Positions 1 to 6,802 of a stretch of DNA of 7,969 nt are shown piece after piece. The notes beneath the pieces were generated by a model, which saw only the letters and a list, made by a program, of their open reading frames with translations, had not been told where the DNA came from and did not search any database. Position 1 is the stretch's first letter. Each line of letters begins with the position of its first letter. Source of the stretch: SD8 sp035528475 (GTDB taxonomy: Archaea; Halobacteriota; Methanomicrobia; Methanomicrobiales; Methanospirillaceae); NCBI GenBank assembly GCA_035528475.1, contig DATKYO010000050.1:1-7969 (forward strand), written 5' to 3'. Position numbers and translations under genes: made by a program.

Positions 1-25
1 GGGGGTTCGAATCCCTCCACGCCCG
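1..25 (+). tRNA. tRNA 3' end (partial, T-arm and acceptor strand)
   Basis: The window opens inside a tRNA. Bases 1-5 and 13-17 pair as the five-base T stem (one G-U pair), enclosing the loop TTCGAAT at 6-12. Bases 18-24 (CACGCCC) are the 3' acceptor strand and G25 is the discriminator. No CCA is encoded, so CCA would be added after transcription. The missing 5' acceptor strand should read GGGCGTG or a wobble variant. The anticodon lies outside the window, so the amino acid cannot be assigned. A G discriminator makes Ala unlikely and fits Arg, Ser, Asp or Asn types better, but this is weak evidence. Confidence 0.9.
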
Positions 26-38
26 CTCTTTTTTAGAG
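26..38 (+). terminator. T-tract terminator after the tRNA
   Basis: A run of six T residues (29-34) starts four bases after the tRNA discriminator. This is where archaeal tRNA genes usually terminate, on an oligo-T stretch. The flanking CTCT and AGAG could form a very short four-pair stem, probably of no importance. The call rests on position and the T run only. Confidence 0.5.
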
Positions 39-128
39 GAAAGCACATAGATTCGTTTTTGTAAATTCCCTACATGTTGATATGAGCCGGTACCAATACA
101 TGAATGGGGAATCCGGAGAAGTGAGTGT

Positions 129-968
129 ATGAAAATTTCCGGTTATATACGGATATTAAGGCCCATAAATGCATTTGTGGCGGGAATAGCGGCTATAATA
201 GGATATCTCATGGCGACAGGCACACTGGTGCCTGAAGTCCTGCTCCTGGCGTGCATTGTGTTCCTTATCACTTCTGCCGGAAATGTCATCAATGATTATT
301 ATGATATCGAGATAGACCGGATAAACCGTCCACAACGGCCATTGCCGTCAGGAGAAGTGGGAATAAAGGCTGCACTTGTACTGGCGATTGTCCTGTTCGC
401 ATCGGGAATAATCCTGGCTATTTTTACAAATATCCTCTGCCTGGCAATTGCTATCTTCAATTCAGCAATCCTGGTCGGCTATGCAGCCTGGTTAAAAAAG
501 ACAACTCTCCTGGGAAATATCGCGGTATCCTACGTATCAGGATCAATTTTTCTTTTTGGAGGAGCATTTTCAGGAATTGCCGGCCTTATCCAGGTTAGCC
601 CGGTGACACTCATTACGTTCCTGGCAATGCTCTCGAGGGAACTGTTCAAAGATGCAGAGGATGTGGAAGGAGATTCTGCCTCCGGGGCATCCACACTCCC
701 GATACGTATCGGTGTGAAAAAAACCACATATATTGGATTTTTCTGCCTTTTTGGAGCGGTGCTTGCCAGCATGATCCCTTACCTGTGGTGGGGGGCATGG
801 TATATCGCCGGAATATTGCCGATTGACCTTGTCCTTCTGATTTCGGGGATTCGCCCCATGCAGTGTGATACATCGGAGTGTATAAAAAAGACGAACGCTA
901 CCTTTCTCCTTAAATATGCAATGTTCGCCTCACTGGCGGTATTCACCGCAGCTGCAGTAATACTGTAA
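129..968 (+). CDS. Digeranylgeranylglyceryl phosphate synthase-like prenyltransferase (UbiA family)
   Basis: This is a 279-residue integral membrane prenyltransferase of the UbiA superfamily. Its likely reaction adds the second geranylgeranyl chain to geranylgeranylglyceryl phosphate, the second ether-bond step of archaeal membrane lipid synthesis. Two Asp-rich motifs that bind the Mg-diphosphate are visible. The first is N55-D56-x2-D59-x3-D63, followed by RPQRPLPSG (67-75). The second is K174-D175-x2-D178-x3-D182, followed by STLPIRIG. About eight or nine hydrophobic segments fill the rest. The N-terminal YIRILRPINAF resembles archaeal lipid enzymes more than quinone or heme prenyltransferases. 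The ATG at 129 follows GGAGAAGTGAG (115-125), a plausible ribosome binding site. The gene stands alone and converges on the DUF116 gene with only 9 bases between stop codons. Another UbiA substrate cannot be excluded from sequence alone. Confidence 0.87.
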   Translation: MKISGYIRILRPINAFVAGIAAIIGYLMATGTLVPEVLLLACIVFLITSAGNVINDYYDIEIDRINRPQRPLPSGEVGIKAALVLAIVLFASGIILAIFTNILCLAIAIFNSAILVGYAAWLKKTTLLGNIAVSYVSGSIFLFGGAFSGIAGLIQVSPVTLITFLAMLSRELFKDAEDVEGDSASGASTLPIRIGVKKTTYIGFFCLFGAVLASMIPYLWWGAWYIAGILPIDLVLLISGIRPMQCDTSECIKKTNATFLLKYAMFASLAVFTAAAVIL

Positions 969-977
969 ATTTCAGTT

Positions 978-1730
978 TCAATCTGTAATCTCAGGATAAG
1001 ACTCCAGGTCGGCCTGAGATTCATTGTTCTTAAGGATTTCTTCCGGGATTAATTCAGGGGGTATTCCAAGCAGCGCTACCTCCATCACATCATCCCAGTT
1101 GACAAGAGTTTCCACGCAGCCTTCCTTCATGGTCACCACTCCCATGCCTACAACGCCGAATTTATCTGTTAAATCCAGGCCTTCCTTTACTTCCGAGAGG
1201 CACCCTACACCGATTATTGCCCGTGGACGATACTTTTTTACCATTCGCTTGATAAACGAAGAGCCAGGTACAATAAAGACCTTGTAGCCGATTTTTTCCA
1301 GGATGACCCGCCAGTACCCGACAGTGCACTGGCCGCAGGATATACATTTAAGGCCTTCAGGGGAGAGATGAGCAGGACATTTTGCCGAACGAAGGCATTG
1401 GGGAAAGAAGATTACCCGTTGATCTACCGGAATTTCTGCAAATGCACCCTTGTTCATGCTGTTCCGCAACTGGACAAAAAATGAGAGCATTTCGGCATCT
1501 TCTAGGCCCACCAGTCTGAACAGGGCTTTCACGGTACCCTCTACCATCGTGATTCCGGCCTTGAGAAACCTGGGGAAGTAGAGCCTGCCGGTTTTTATTG
1601 AATAAATTGAAATTACCACCATCAGGATTGAGAAGAAAAGAATCCCCAGTATGATGATGAGAGTTATCTCTCCAACAAGAAAGACAAACTGTTCCCAGAG
1701 CGCTGTATTGATCTCCATGGTTGGTATCAT
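978..1730 (-). CDS. DUF116 family membrane-anchored Cys-rich protein
   Basis: The protein has 250 residues, and I recognise it as a DUF116 family member of unknown function. Residues 16-43 form one hydrophobic N-terminal segment. The following SIKTGR and PRFLK are positively charged, which suggests a single anchor with the rest in the cytoplasm. The soluble part holds a Cys cluster: C112, C118, C129, C132 and C135 (FPQCLRS...KCPA...CISCGQC), with C177 in GVGCLSE and C205 in EGCVE. That spacing suits an iron-sulfur cluster or zinc site; which one cannot be told. It is the last gene of the minus-strand operon. Its ATG overlaps the mtnA stop in an ATGA (1727-1730), which implies translational coupling. 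There is no terminator before the convergent prenyltransferase gene. Family assignment is fairly secure; function is unknown. Confidence 0.85.
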   Translation of the reverse strand: MIPTMEINTALWEQFVFLVGEITLIIILGILFFSILMVVISIYSIKTGRLYFPRFLKAGITMVEGTVKALFRLVGLEDAEMLSFFVQLRNSMNKGAFAEIPVDQRVIFFPQCLRSAKCPAHLSPEGLKCISCGQCTVGYWRVILEKIGYKVFIVPGSSFIKRMVKKYRPRAIIGVGCLSEVKEGLDLTDKFGVVGMGVVTMKEGCVETLVNWDDVMEVALLGIPPELIPEEILKNNESQADLESYPEITD

Positions 1731-2773
1731 TCGATTATTTGTCGTTTATCTGTGATTTCGTCCCAGTCAAGAGGTGAATGCAGTATCCCTATTTCGGTGA
1801 TGAAACCCGCCACCAGCGAGTGGGGGGTGGCATCGAAAGCCAGGTTGAGAACCTGTGCGTTTTCCGGGACCACGGATCTGTTTCCGCACATGGCAATCTC
1901 ATCCCGGCCCCTCTCTTCTATGGTAATCTCAATTTCTGAATGGTCAGGATCGAACGTAGACAGCGGAGCCGCAACATAGAAGGGGATCTTATGGTATGCG
2001 GCACACACGGCGTGCATGTAGGTGCCGATCTTGTTAAACGCCACATCCGGGGTTATCCGGTCGGCCCCAACCAGCACCAGGTCAATATCCCCTGCCCGCA
2101 TAAGGTGTGCCGCTGAAGAATCGGTAATCACCGTCACATCAATTCCATCCCTGGCCAGTTCCCAGGCAGTCAGCCGTGCACCCTGCAGGAGGGGACGGGT
2201 CTCGCATGCGATAACACGCACCTTCTTTCCGGCGGCAATTCCTGATCTCACCACACCCAGGGCAGTTCCCCACTCCTTGCATGCCAGTGCCCCGGCATTG
2301 CAGTGAGTGAGAATGGTGCACTTGTCGGGCAGGATTTCGGCTCCGAAATCTCCCAGGTTATGGCAAACACGAACATCAGCAGAGGCGATTGCGTGTGCTA
2401 CTTCAAGAGATGCCGATTTTGCATCCAGAACAGATATAGCCTGCCTGATTCTTGCCATCACCAAATCAACGCCCCATGCCAGGTTCACGGCGGTAGGGCG
2501 GGCATTCTTTAATTGCTCCGCCTGGGCCGCGAGTTTGACCATATATCTTTCAAAATCATTATCCCTGACGTTGCGAGCAGCCAGGGCTACACCATATGCA
2601 CCGGCTACCCCAAGTGCGGGCGCTCCCCTTACTTCAAGGCGTTTTATAGCCTCGATCAGGCGGTTCACCGTTGTGCACCTGACCAGCCTATAAGCCCCGG
2701 GCAACCCGGTCTGGTCGATTAATTGGATCTCCTCTTCATCGGGATCCCAGTTGATAGTCTCCAGTGGCTTCAT
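1727..2773 (-). CDS. mtnA: S-methyl-5-thioribose-1-phosphate isomerase
   Basis: This 348-residue enzyme belongs to the MtnA/eIF2B-like isomerase family and has normal full length. MtnA converts methylthioribose-1-phosphate to methylthioribulose-1-phosphate in salvage of methylthioadenosine. In methanogens related enzymes have been linked to handling 5-deoxyribose-1-phosphate from the 5'-deoxyadenosine made by radical SAM enzymes. Visible motifs are RGAPALGVAGAYG (49-61), LTHCNAGALA with the expected catalytic Cys158, ETRPLLQGARLTAWEL (191-206), GADRIT with the expected catalytic Asp238, and NKIGTY (247-252). The segment between GADRI and NKIGTY is one residue shorter than in the bacterial form I recall. 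The ATG at 2773 is preceded by AGGAA (2783-2787 on the complement), nine bases upstream. It lies 3 bases after the HdrA-like gene and overlaps DUF116 by 4. The related ribose-1,5-bisphosphate isomerase is the main alternative, but the motif set favours MtnA. Confidence 0.88.
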   Translation of the reverse strand: MKPLETINWDPDEEEIQLIDQTGLPGAYRLVRCTTVNRLIEAIKRLEVRGAPALGVAGAYGVALAARNVRDNDFERYMVKLAAQAEQLKNARPTAVNLAWGVDLVMARIRQAISVLDAKSASLEVAHAIASADVRVCHNLGDFGAEILPDKCTILTHCNAGALACKEWGTALGVVRSGIAAGKKVRVIACETRPLLQGARLTAWELARDGIDVTVITDSSAAHLMRAGDIDLVLVGADRITPDVAFNKIGTYMHAVCAAYHKIPFYVAAPLSTFDPDHSEIEITIEERGRDEIAMCGNRSVVPENAQVLNLAFDATPHSLVAGFITEIGILHSPLDWDEITDKRQIIE

Positions 2774-2776
2774 TGC

Positions 2777-4051
2777 TCATTCTTCCTGTTCAGTATCAAT
2801 AAATGCCCTCATCGCTGCTGCACCTGCCTGGGCCACACAATCGGGGATGTCTTTTGGGGCCACAGAAGTGCCTGCAATGTATATTCCTGGCCTGAGGGTC
2901 GCCACAGTGTTTATCTTTTCATCCAAAGATTTGAAAAACCCGGTATCTTCAAGTAAAATCCCGCATTTCTCCGCGATTGTTACACTGTCGCAGGCAGGCT
3001 CCAAACCAACAGAGAGCACAACGAGCTCGGGCTCTAAAAGTTCCATCTCGCCGGTCTCGGTATTCTCCACCCGTATCACCAGTGAATTTTTATTTTCGAG
3101 CACCTGTGCAGGCATTCCCCTGATAAATCGTATGCCCGCTTCGATTGCCCGGGTATAGTATTCCTCATAGCCTTTGCCATAGGCCCGGATATCCATATAG
3201 AGAATGGTGACCTCTGTTTCGGGATACTTCTCCCGCAGGAGGAGTGCATTTTTTATGGCATACATGCAGCAAACGCCGGAGCAGTAAGGCCTGTTCTGGG
3301 CGATATCCCTTGACCCCACACATTGCACGAAGACTACCGAACTCGGAGTTTTTCCGTCGGAAAGCCTCCTGATGGCCCCGCCTGTAGGACCGCTGGCATT
3401 CATCATCCTCTCAAATTCCAGGCTTGTGACTACATCAGGCAGTCTTAGATAGGAGAACTGTTCCTTCTGCAGGGCGTCAAACACCTCGTATCCTGTTGTG
3501 ATGATGATGCTTGCTGCCTCGATTTCGAACTCCTTTTCTGCATCCTCCTTCATGACAGCGTCACACCCGCAAATATCGTAGCAGAGCCCGCACTCGATGC
3601 AATGGTCGGGATCCTTGATCACAATGTCCGGAACCGCCTGTGAATGGGGTTTGTAAATGGCTTTTCTCACTCCGATCCCGGCATCAAAACGGTTGTAAAC
3701 CTCCACGGGGCAGATCTGGATACAATCGCCACAGCCGTTACATTTCTCTTCGTCGATATACCGGGGTTTTTTCTTCACTTTTACAGTGAAATGCCCTACC
3801 TCTCCCTCGATGGAGGTCACTTCGGAGTATGTATGGATATGGATATTCGGGTGGCGGGAGACATCCATCATCTTGGGTGAGAGAATGCACATGGAGCAGT
3901 CATTGGTGGGGAATGTTTTGTCCAGTTGGGCCATATGCCCTCCGATGGATGGTTCACGTTCGATCAGATGGACATCGATTCCATGATCAGCAAGATCGAG
4001 AGCTGCCTGGATGCCTGTCACCCCTGCCCCGATCACCACCACATCAGACAT
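2777..4051 (-). CDS. Short HdrA-like FAD/iron-sulfur protein (heterodisulfide reductase subunit A family)
   Basis: At 424 residues this is about two thirds of the usual HdrA length of roughly 650. It begins directly at the Rossmann FAD motif (VVVIGAGVTG, 4-13), then SIGGHMAQLDKTFPTNDCSMC with C52 and C55. An inserted ferredoxin domain follows with two [4Fe-4S] motifs: C104, C107, C110, C114 and C151, C154, C157, C161. Next come C244 and C257-x3-C261-C262, matching the HdrA cluster next to the flavin, and a C-terminal FAD segment GIYIAGTSVAPKDIPDC (389-405). The N-terminal iron-sulfur domain and the C-terminal ferredoxin domain of canonical HdrA are absent. This is not a truncation by damage, because the next gene overlaps its start by 8 bases. 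AGGGAGAT (4058-4065 on the complement) lies six bases before the ATG and fixes the start. No hdrB, hdrC or mvhD gene is adjacent. The role is therefore probably an accessory oxidoreductase or electron-transfer flavoprotein, not the main CoM-S-S-CoB reductase. Confidence 0.88.
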   Translation of the reverse strand: MSDVVVIGAGVTGIQAALDLADHGIDVHLIEREPSIGGHMAQLDKTFPTNDCSMCILSPKMMDVSRHPNIHIHTYSEVTSIEGEVGHFTVKVKKKPRYIDEEKCNGCGDCIQICPVEVYNRFDAGIGVRKAIYKPHSQAVPDIVIKDPDHCIECGLCYDICGCDAVMKEDAEKEFEIEAASIIITTGYEVFDALQKEQFSYLRLPDVVTSLEFERMMNASGPTGGAIRRLSDGKTPSSVVFVQCVGSRDIAQNRPYCSGVCCMYAIKNALLLREKYPETEVTILYMDIRAYGKGYEEYYTRAIEAGIRFIRGMPAQVLENKNSLVIRVENTETGEMELLEPELVVLSVGLEPACDSVTIAEKCGILLEDTGFFKSLDEKINTVATLRPGIYIAGTSVAPKDIPDCVAQAGAAAMRAFIDTEQEE

Positions 4052-4535
4052 GTCTGTATCTCCCTGCGAGTTCCCAGTAATTCCTGGAATTCTCGATAAT
4101 ATGCATCTTCTGAGCCTCTGTTGAAGGTTTCAGAACTTTTCCCGGGACTCCGACAACAACCGATCCCGGGGGTACCTCCATACCTTCAGTTACTACGGCG
4201 CCAGCTCCCAGAAGGCTTCCTTCTCCTATTTTGGCTCCGTTCAGGATAATTGCACCCATGCCGATCAGCACCTGGTCGGATATCGTGCAGCCATGCAGGA
4301 TTGCACCGTGCCCCACGGAGACCTGCTGGCCGATATAAACAGGGCGGCCGCTGCTGGTGTGTATCACCGCATTATCCTGTATATTGGACCAGTCACCTAT
4401 GCACACCCTGTCCTTGTCGGCACGGATAACTGCCCCAAACCAGATACTCACCATCCTGCCAATAGTCACATCGCCAAGAATTGTTGCGTTTCCCGCGATG
4501 AATGCGTCCCTGAACTGCGCCGTATCAATATCCAT
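4044..4535 (-). CDS. Gamma-carbonic anhydrase-like left-handed beta-helix protein
   Basis: This 163-residue protein has the hexapeptide repeats of a left-handed beta helix from about residue 12 to 130 (for example ILGDVTIGR, VYIGQQVSVG, VLIGMGAIIL, SLLGAGAVV), then a C-terminal helix (138-163). The three expected metal-binding His are present: H59 (NAVIHTS), H76 and H81 (VGHGAILHGC). R38 and D40 (IRAD) and Q53-D54 match active-site positions of the class. The acidic loop of the archetypal methanogen Cam enzyme is absent, so it is closer to the CamH/YrdA type. It likely forms a trimer and may interconvert CO2 and bicarbonate; some relatives have no measured activity. It is the first gene of the minus-strand operon and overlaps the HdrA-like start by 8 bases. 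No Shine-Dalgarno sequence is visible before the ATG at 4535, so its mRNA may be leaderless or short-leadered. Confidence 0.85.
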   Translation of the reverse strand: MDIDTAQFRDAFIAGNATILGDVTIGRMVSIWFGAVIRADKDRVCIGDWSNIQDNAVIHTSSGRPVYIGQQVSVGHGAILHGCTISDQVLIGMGAIILNGAKIGEGSLLGAGAVVTEGMEVPPGSVVVGVPGKVLKPSTEAQKMHIIENSRNYWELAGRYRHV

Positions 4536-4565
4536 AATAGCATAGGAAATAGATTAGCAAGCACA
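4526..4565 (+). promoter_or_regulatory. Divergent start region between the gamma-CA and coaD genes
   Basis: Only 30 bases separate the two divergent ATG codons (4535 on minus, 4566 on plus), so each promoter must reach into the other gene or the shared gap. For coaD, AATATCCATAATAG (4527-4540) is a TATA-like AT stretch about 26-35 bases before the ATG, which would give a nearly leaderless transcript. Neither gene has a well-spaced Shine-Dalgarno sequence; AGGA at 4544 is 18 bases from the coaD ATG. No clear TATA box was found for the minus strand. Confidence 0.3.
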
Positions 4566-5048
4566 ATGAAGGTTATGGTAGGGGGCACCTTTGATCCGCT
4601 TCACGATGGACATAAGAGGCTCGTCTCAAGGTCTTTTGAACTTGCGGGCAGCGACGGGGCAGTTATTATTGGGCTTACCACCGATACATTTGCCAGCCGG
4701 AAGACCCATCCTGTGCGGGAGTACGAGACGCGGAAGAATGGTCTTGTACACTATATCATGCAAGAGGGATTCCAGGCGGAATGGAAAATTGAACCCCTTT
4801 CGGACCGGTTTGGGTCTGCCCTTGATACGGATTTTGATGCACTGGTAGTGAGCGAGGAGACTCTCCCCATTGCACGCGAGATCAATGTGCTGCGAAAGGC
4901 CAGGGGACACCGCAAGGTCGATATCCACCAGATAAGTTGTGTGCTTGCCGATGACGATCACTGGATCTCAAGTACCCGTATCTACCGGGGAGAGATTGAT
5001 GAGCATGGGCATCTCCTCCCGGGTGCGGGAGAAGATGATCAGGAGTAG
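4566..5048 (+). CDS. coaD: Phosphopantetheine adenylyltransferase, archaeal type
   Basis: The protein has 160 residues from the ATG at 4566. It belongs to the nucleotidyltransferase (cytidylyltransferase-like) superfamily and matches the archaeal PPAT type. This enzyme transfers AMP from ATP to 4'-phosphopantetheine, making dephospho-CoA in CoA synthesis in the cytosol. The N-terminal GGTFDPLHDGHKRL (6-19) carries the HxGH-type nucleotide-binding motif (H13, H16). The second signature ISSTRIY is at 134-140. The reading frame stays open upstream to 4293, but that part is antisense to the gamma-CA gene. The family motif begins six residues after this Met, so 4566 is the natural start; Met4 (4575) is a possible alternative. 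The C-terminal tail (about 142-160) is acidic and probably disordered. No terminator is visible after the stop, and the next gene begins 63 bases later with its own promoter-like sequence. Confidence 0.9.
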   Translation: MKVMVGGTFDPLHDGHKRLVSRSFELAGSDGAVIIGLTTDTFASRKTHPVREYETRKNGLVHYIMQEGFQAEWKIEPLSDRFGSALDTDFDALVVSEETLPIAREINVLRKARGHRKVDIHQISCVLADDDHWISSTRIYRGEIDEHGHLLPGAGEDDQE

Positions 5049-5052
5049 CCCC

Positions 5053-5074
5053 CGGAAACGGAGGTTAATATAAT
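5053..5074 (+). promoter_or_regulatory. Archaeal BRE/TATA promoter of the CBS-domain gene
   Basis: The purine-rich CGGAAACGGAGG (5053-5064) runs straight into TTAATATAAT (5065-5074), a good match to an archaeal BRE plus TATA box. Transcription would start about 25 bases downstream, near 5094. That leaves a leader of about 15-20 bases before the ATG at 5112. The leader holds only a weak ribosome binding site (GGGAT, 5101-5105). Confidence 0.55.
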
Positions 5075-5111
5075 ATCCTATTGCGGATAAGGGAATCATT
5101 GGGATAGAAAT

Positions 5112-5615
5112 ATGGTGCCTCCTGGCGATTCCGGTCCGTTGAATTCGGAAAAGACAAAGAAAACTGCGGAAGCCATAAAGGATATTGTCGTTGAAGACAT
5201 CATGTCCGTCGATTTTGAGTATATTTCTCCTCAGGAGCCGATTGATGCGATTATTAAGGAATTTTCATCTGGTCGATGTTCTGATCTTATTGTCGCGGAC
5301 ACTGACGGCCGTTTTCTCGGCGTAATAACCCCTATTGATCTTATCAGCCATGTGAACCCCTCAATGGGAGTCCGTTCAAGAAAAAAAGCGCCCTGTATTG
5401 AATGCATTCTCAGGGGAGATGCATCTGTCGCCGAGGATATCATGGCCCGGAGCCATATCACCATATCGGTAGATACCCCTATCGTGGAAGCTCTTCGTCT
5501 CCTCGAAAAGTACCGGCATCCCGACCTTGTGGTCACTGATAAGGACGGTATCACCATAGGCGTGCTCGGGATATGCAGTATCATTTCGCATCTGCGTGTG
5601 GTGGGACATCTTTAG
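5112..5615 (+). CDS. Two-CBS-domain protein
   Basis: The protein has 167 residues and consists almost entirely of a pair of CBS domains, at about 25-85 (VVEDIMSVD...LGVITPIDLISHV) and 106-165 (VAEDIMARSHITIS...IGVLGICSIISHL). Such pairs bind adenine nucleotides or SAM and act as sensors for a partner protein or pathway. The first 24 residues are hydrophilic and Lys-rich, probably flexible. The link between the domains contains C95 and C98 (PCIEC). No effector or DNA-binding domain is fused, so the target is unknown. The gene is on the same strand as coaD but has its own promoter. Its last 35 bases overlap the convergent antiporter gene, so both proteins are encoded there on opposite strands. 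A regulatory tie to the antiporter is conceivable but only suggested by proximity. Confidence 0.85.
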   Translation: MVPPGDSGPLNSEKTKKTAEAIKDIVVEDIMSVDFEYISPQEPIDAIIKEFSSGRCSDLIVADTDGRFLGVITPIDLISHVNPSMGVRSRKKAPCIECILRGDASVAEDIMARSHITISVDTPIVEALRLLEKYRHPDLVVTDKDGITIGVLGICSIISHLRVVGHL

Positions 5616-6759
5616 ATCGCAGGCGTCCAAAGCCTCTGGTCATCAGGACCGGTGTCAGGAATATGGTCGCGATGACCATGATGGTTACCGATGAGAAGAG
5701 GGATGCCGTAATCAGCCCTGACAGAAGTGCGATTTTTGAAACCACCAGTGTAATCTCTCCACGTGGTGAAAGGCCGAGCCCCACAAGAAAGGACCTGAGA
5801 TGATCGCGTAAATACCAGAAAGAACCGATGTATCCCCCCAGTATTTTTCCTGCAAATGCTATTAGGATGAACAATGCAATAAACGGCAGGACGAAGGTAT
5901 CCAGGGAGAAGGTGATGAAAAGGCCGATTGATGCGAAGAAAATGGTTACAAAGAAGCCGAAGGCAAATTCAGCAAGGCTGTCGTACAGGTACCGGTCGTT
6001 CCGGATGCTGTCCCCCAGTATAAGTCCTGCAATAAAACCCCCGATGGCATAATGCAGGCCTGCTTCATTGGCCATCACGGCGGTAATAAATGCGATGATA
6101 ATGGCTATGGAATAGGGCATCTCGTGTGTATGGGCCGACCGGGCAGAGCCGAACGACCAGAGGATGATCTGCCTGCCGGCGGTAAAGATAACGATAAAAA
6201 ACACTGCAATGGCAAGTACGGTAAGGGCGACTTCCCCGACACTCCCCATGCCAGTACCCAGCGTGGTGAGCATGACCAGGAGTATCACCCCTATCACGTC
6301 GTCAATGACTGCTGCACTCACGATAGTCATCCCAATCCTGGATTTCAGTTCCCGGAGATCGACAAGAGTTCTCACGGAAATGCCTATGGAAGTGATAGAG
6401 AGGGCAATTCCAAGGAATATGCACTCATGCAAGCCAAATCCCGCAAAATATCCCAGGGCAGAGCCAAGGGCAAGCGGGATTGCCACTCCTCCCAGAGCGG
6501 TAGTGACCCCCACCTTCTCCGACTTTGCAAATGTTCGCATGTTCAGCTGGGCGCCGCTCATGAAAAGTAGGACGATTATTCCGATATCGGCAAAGAACTC
6601 TATGATCTCATTGGGAGAGATCAGGTTGAGGATAGCCGGCCCCAGTATTATTCCGGCGGCAACTTCTCCGATTAAAGCCGGAAATCCGGTCCGTTCGACC
6701 AGTTCACCCAGTAATTTTGCCAGGAGCAATATCAGGATGATCTGGATGAGCGGGTTCAT
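5581..6759 (-). CDS. Na+/H+ antiporter of the CPA2 family (NapA/KefB-like)
   Basis: This 392-residue membrane protein has about twelve or thirteen hydrophobic segments, the size of a bare transport domain. It lacks the C-terminal TrkA-N/RCK domain of Kef channels. The sequence FPALIGEVAAGIILGP (26-41) is typical of the CPA2 family. The pair D153-D154 (AAVIDDVIG) is the ion-binding DD motif of electrogenic exchangers. K305 (FAGKILGGY) is placed like the Lys that pairs with it in NapA. SPRGEITLVV (331-340) is the usual conserved stretch late in the domain. The likely role is exchange of Na+ for H+ across the cytoplasmic membrane, which matters for a methanogen whose energetics depend on sodium gradients. 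The ATG at 6759 has no clear Shine-Dalgarno sequence but a well-placed TATA box, so the mRNA is probably leaderless. Potassium as the ion cannot be excluded. Confidence 0.88.
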   Translation of the reverse strand: MNPLIQIILILLLAKLLGELVERTGFPALIGEVAAGIILGPAILNLISPNEIIEFFADIGIIVLLFMSGAQLNMRTFAKSEKVGVTTALGGVAIPLALGSALGYFAGFGLHECIFLGIALSITSIGISVRTLVDLRELKSRIGMTIVSAAVIDDVIGVILLVMLTTLGTGMGSVGEVALTVLAIAVFFIVIFTAGRQIILWSFGSARSAHTHEMPYSIAIIIAFITAVMANEAGLHYAIGGFIAGLILGDSIRNDRYLYDSLAEFAFGFFVTIFFASIGLFITFSLDTFVLPFIALFILIAFAGKILGGYIGSFWYLRDHLRSFLVGLGLSPRGEITLVVSKIALLSGLITASLFSSVTIMVIATIFLTPVLMTRGFGRLRSKDVPPHADAK

Positions 6760-6783
6760 CTATCCGTGATTAGGAAATTGGGG

Positions 6784-6802
6784 AATAAATGTGTTTGTTT
6801 CC
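6784..6802 (-). promoter_or_regulatory. BRE/TATA promoter of the antiporter gene
   Basis: On the minus strand, GGAAACAAACAC is followed by ATTTATT (complement of 6784-6790), a good archaeal BRE plus TATA arrangement. Counting about 25 bases downstream from the TATA centre places transcription start near 6761, next to the ATG at 6759. The transcript would be leaderless or nearly so, which agrees with the missing Shine-Dalgarno sequence. Confidence 0.5.

Noticed and set aside
1..128. Integrated element next to the tRNA 3' end
   Set aside because: Downstream of the tRNA is a core lipid gene with no integrase, and no repeat of the tRNA 3' end was noticed elsewhere in the window.
2022..3158. Several plus-strand open frames of 69-135 codons opposite mtnA and the HdrA-like gene
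   Set aside because: Shadow frames of conserved genes, with no domain, no plausible start signal and low-complexity composition.
2777..4051. A frameshifted or truncated full-length hdrA
   Set aside because: The start has a good ribosome binding site and overlaps the preceding intact gene. No remnants of the N-terminal or C-terminal domains lie in adjacent frames, so the short form is genuine.
4293..4565. In-frame upstream extension of coaD by 91 codons
   Set aside because: It is antisense to the well-supported gamma-CA gene, and the PPAT nucleotide-binding motif begins right after the Met at 4566.
6052..6769. Two long plus-strand open frames (172 and 201 codons) across the antiporter gene
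   Set aside because: They are antisense to a clear membrane transporter with recognisable motifs. Their compositions (Gly/His/Lys-rich or Ser/Thr/Pro-rich) are typical of shadow frames.
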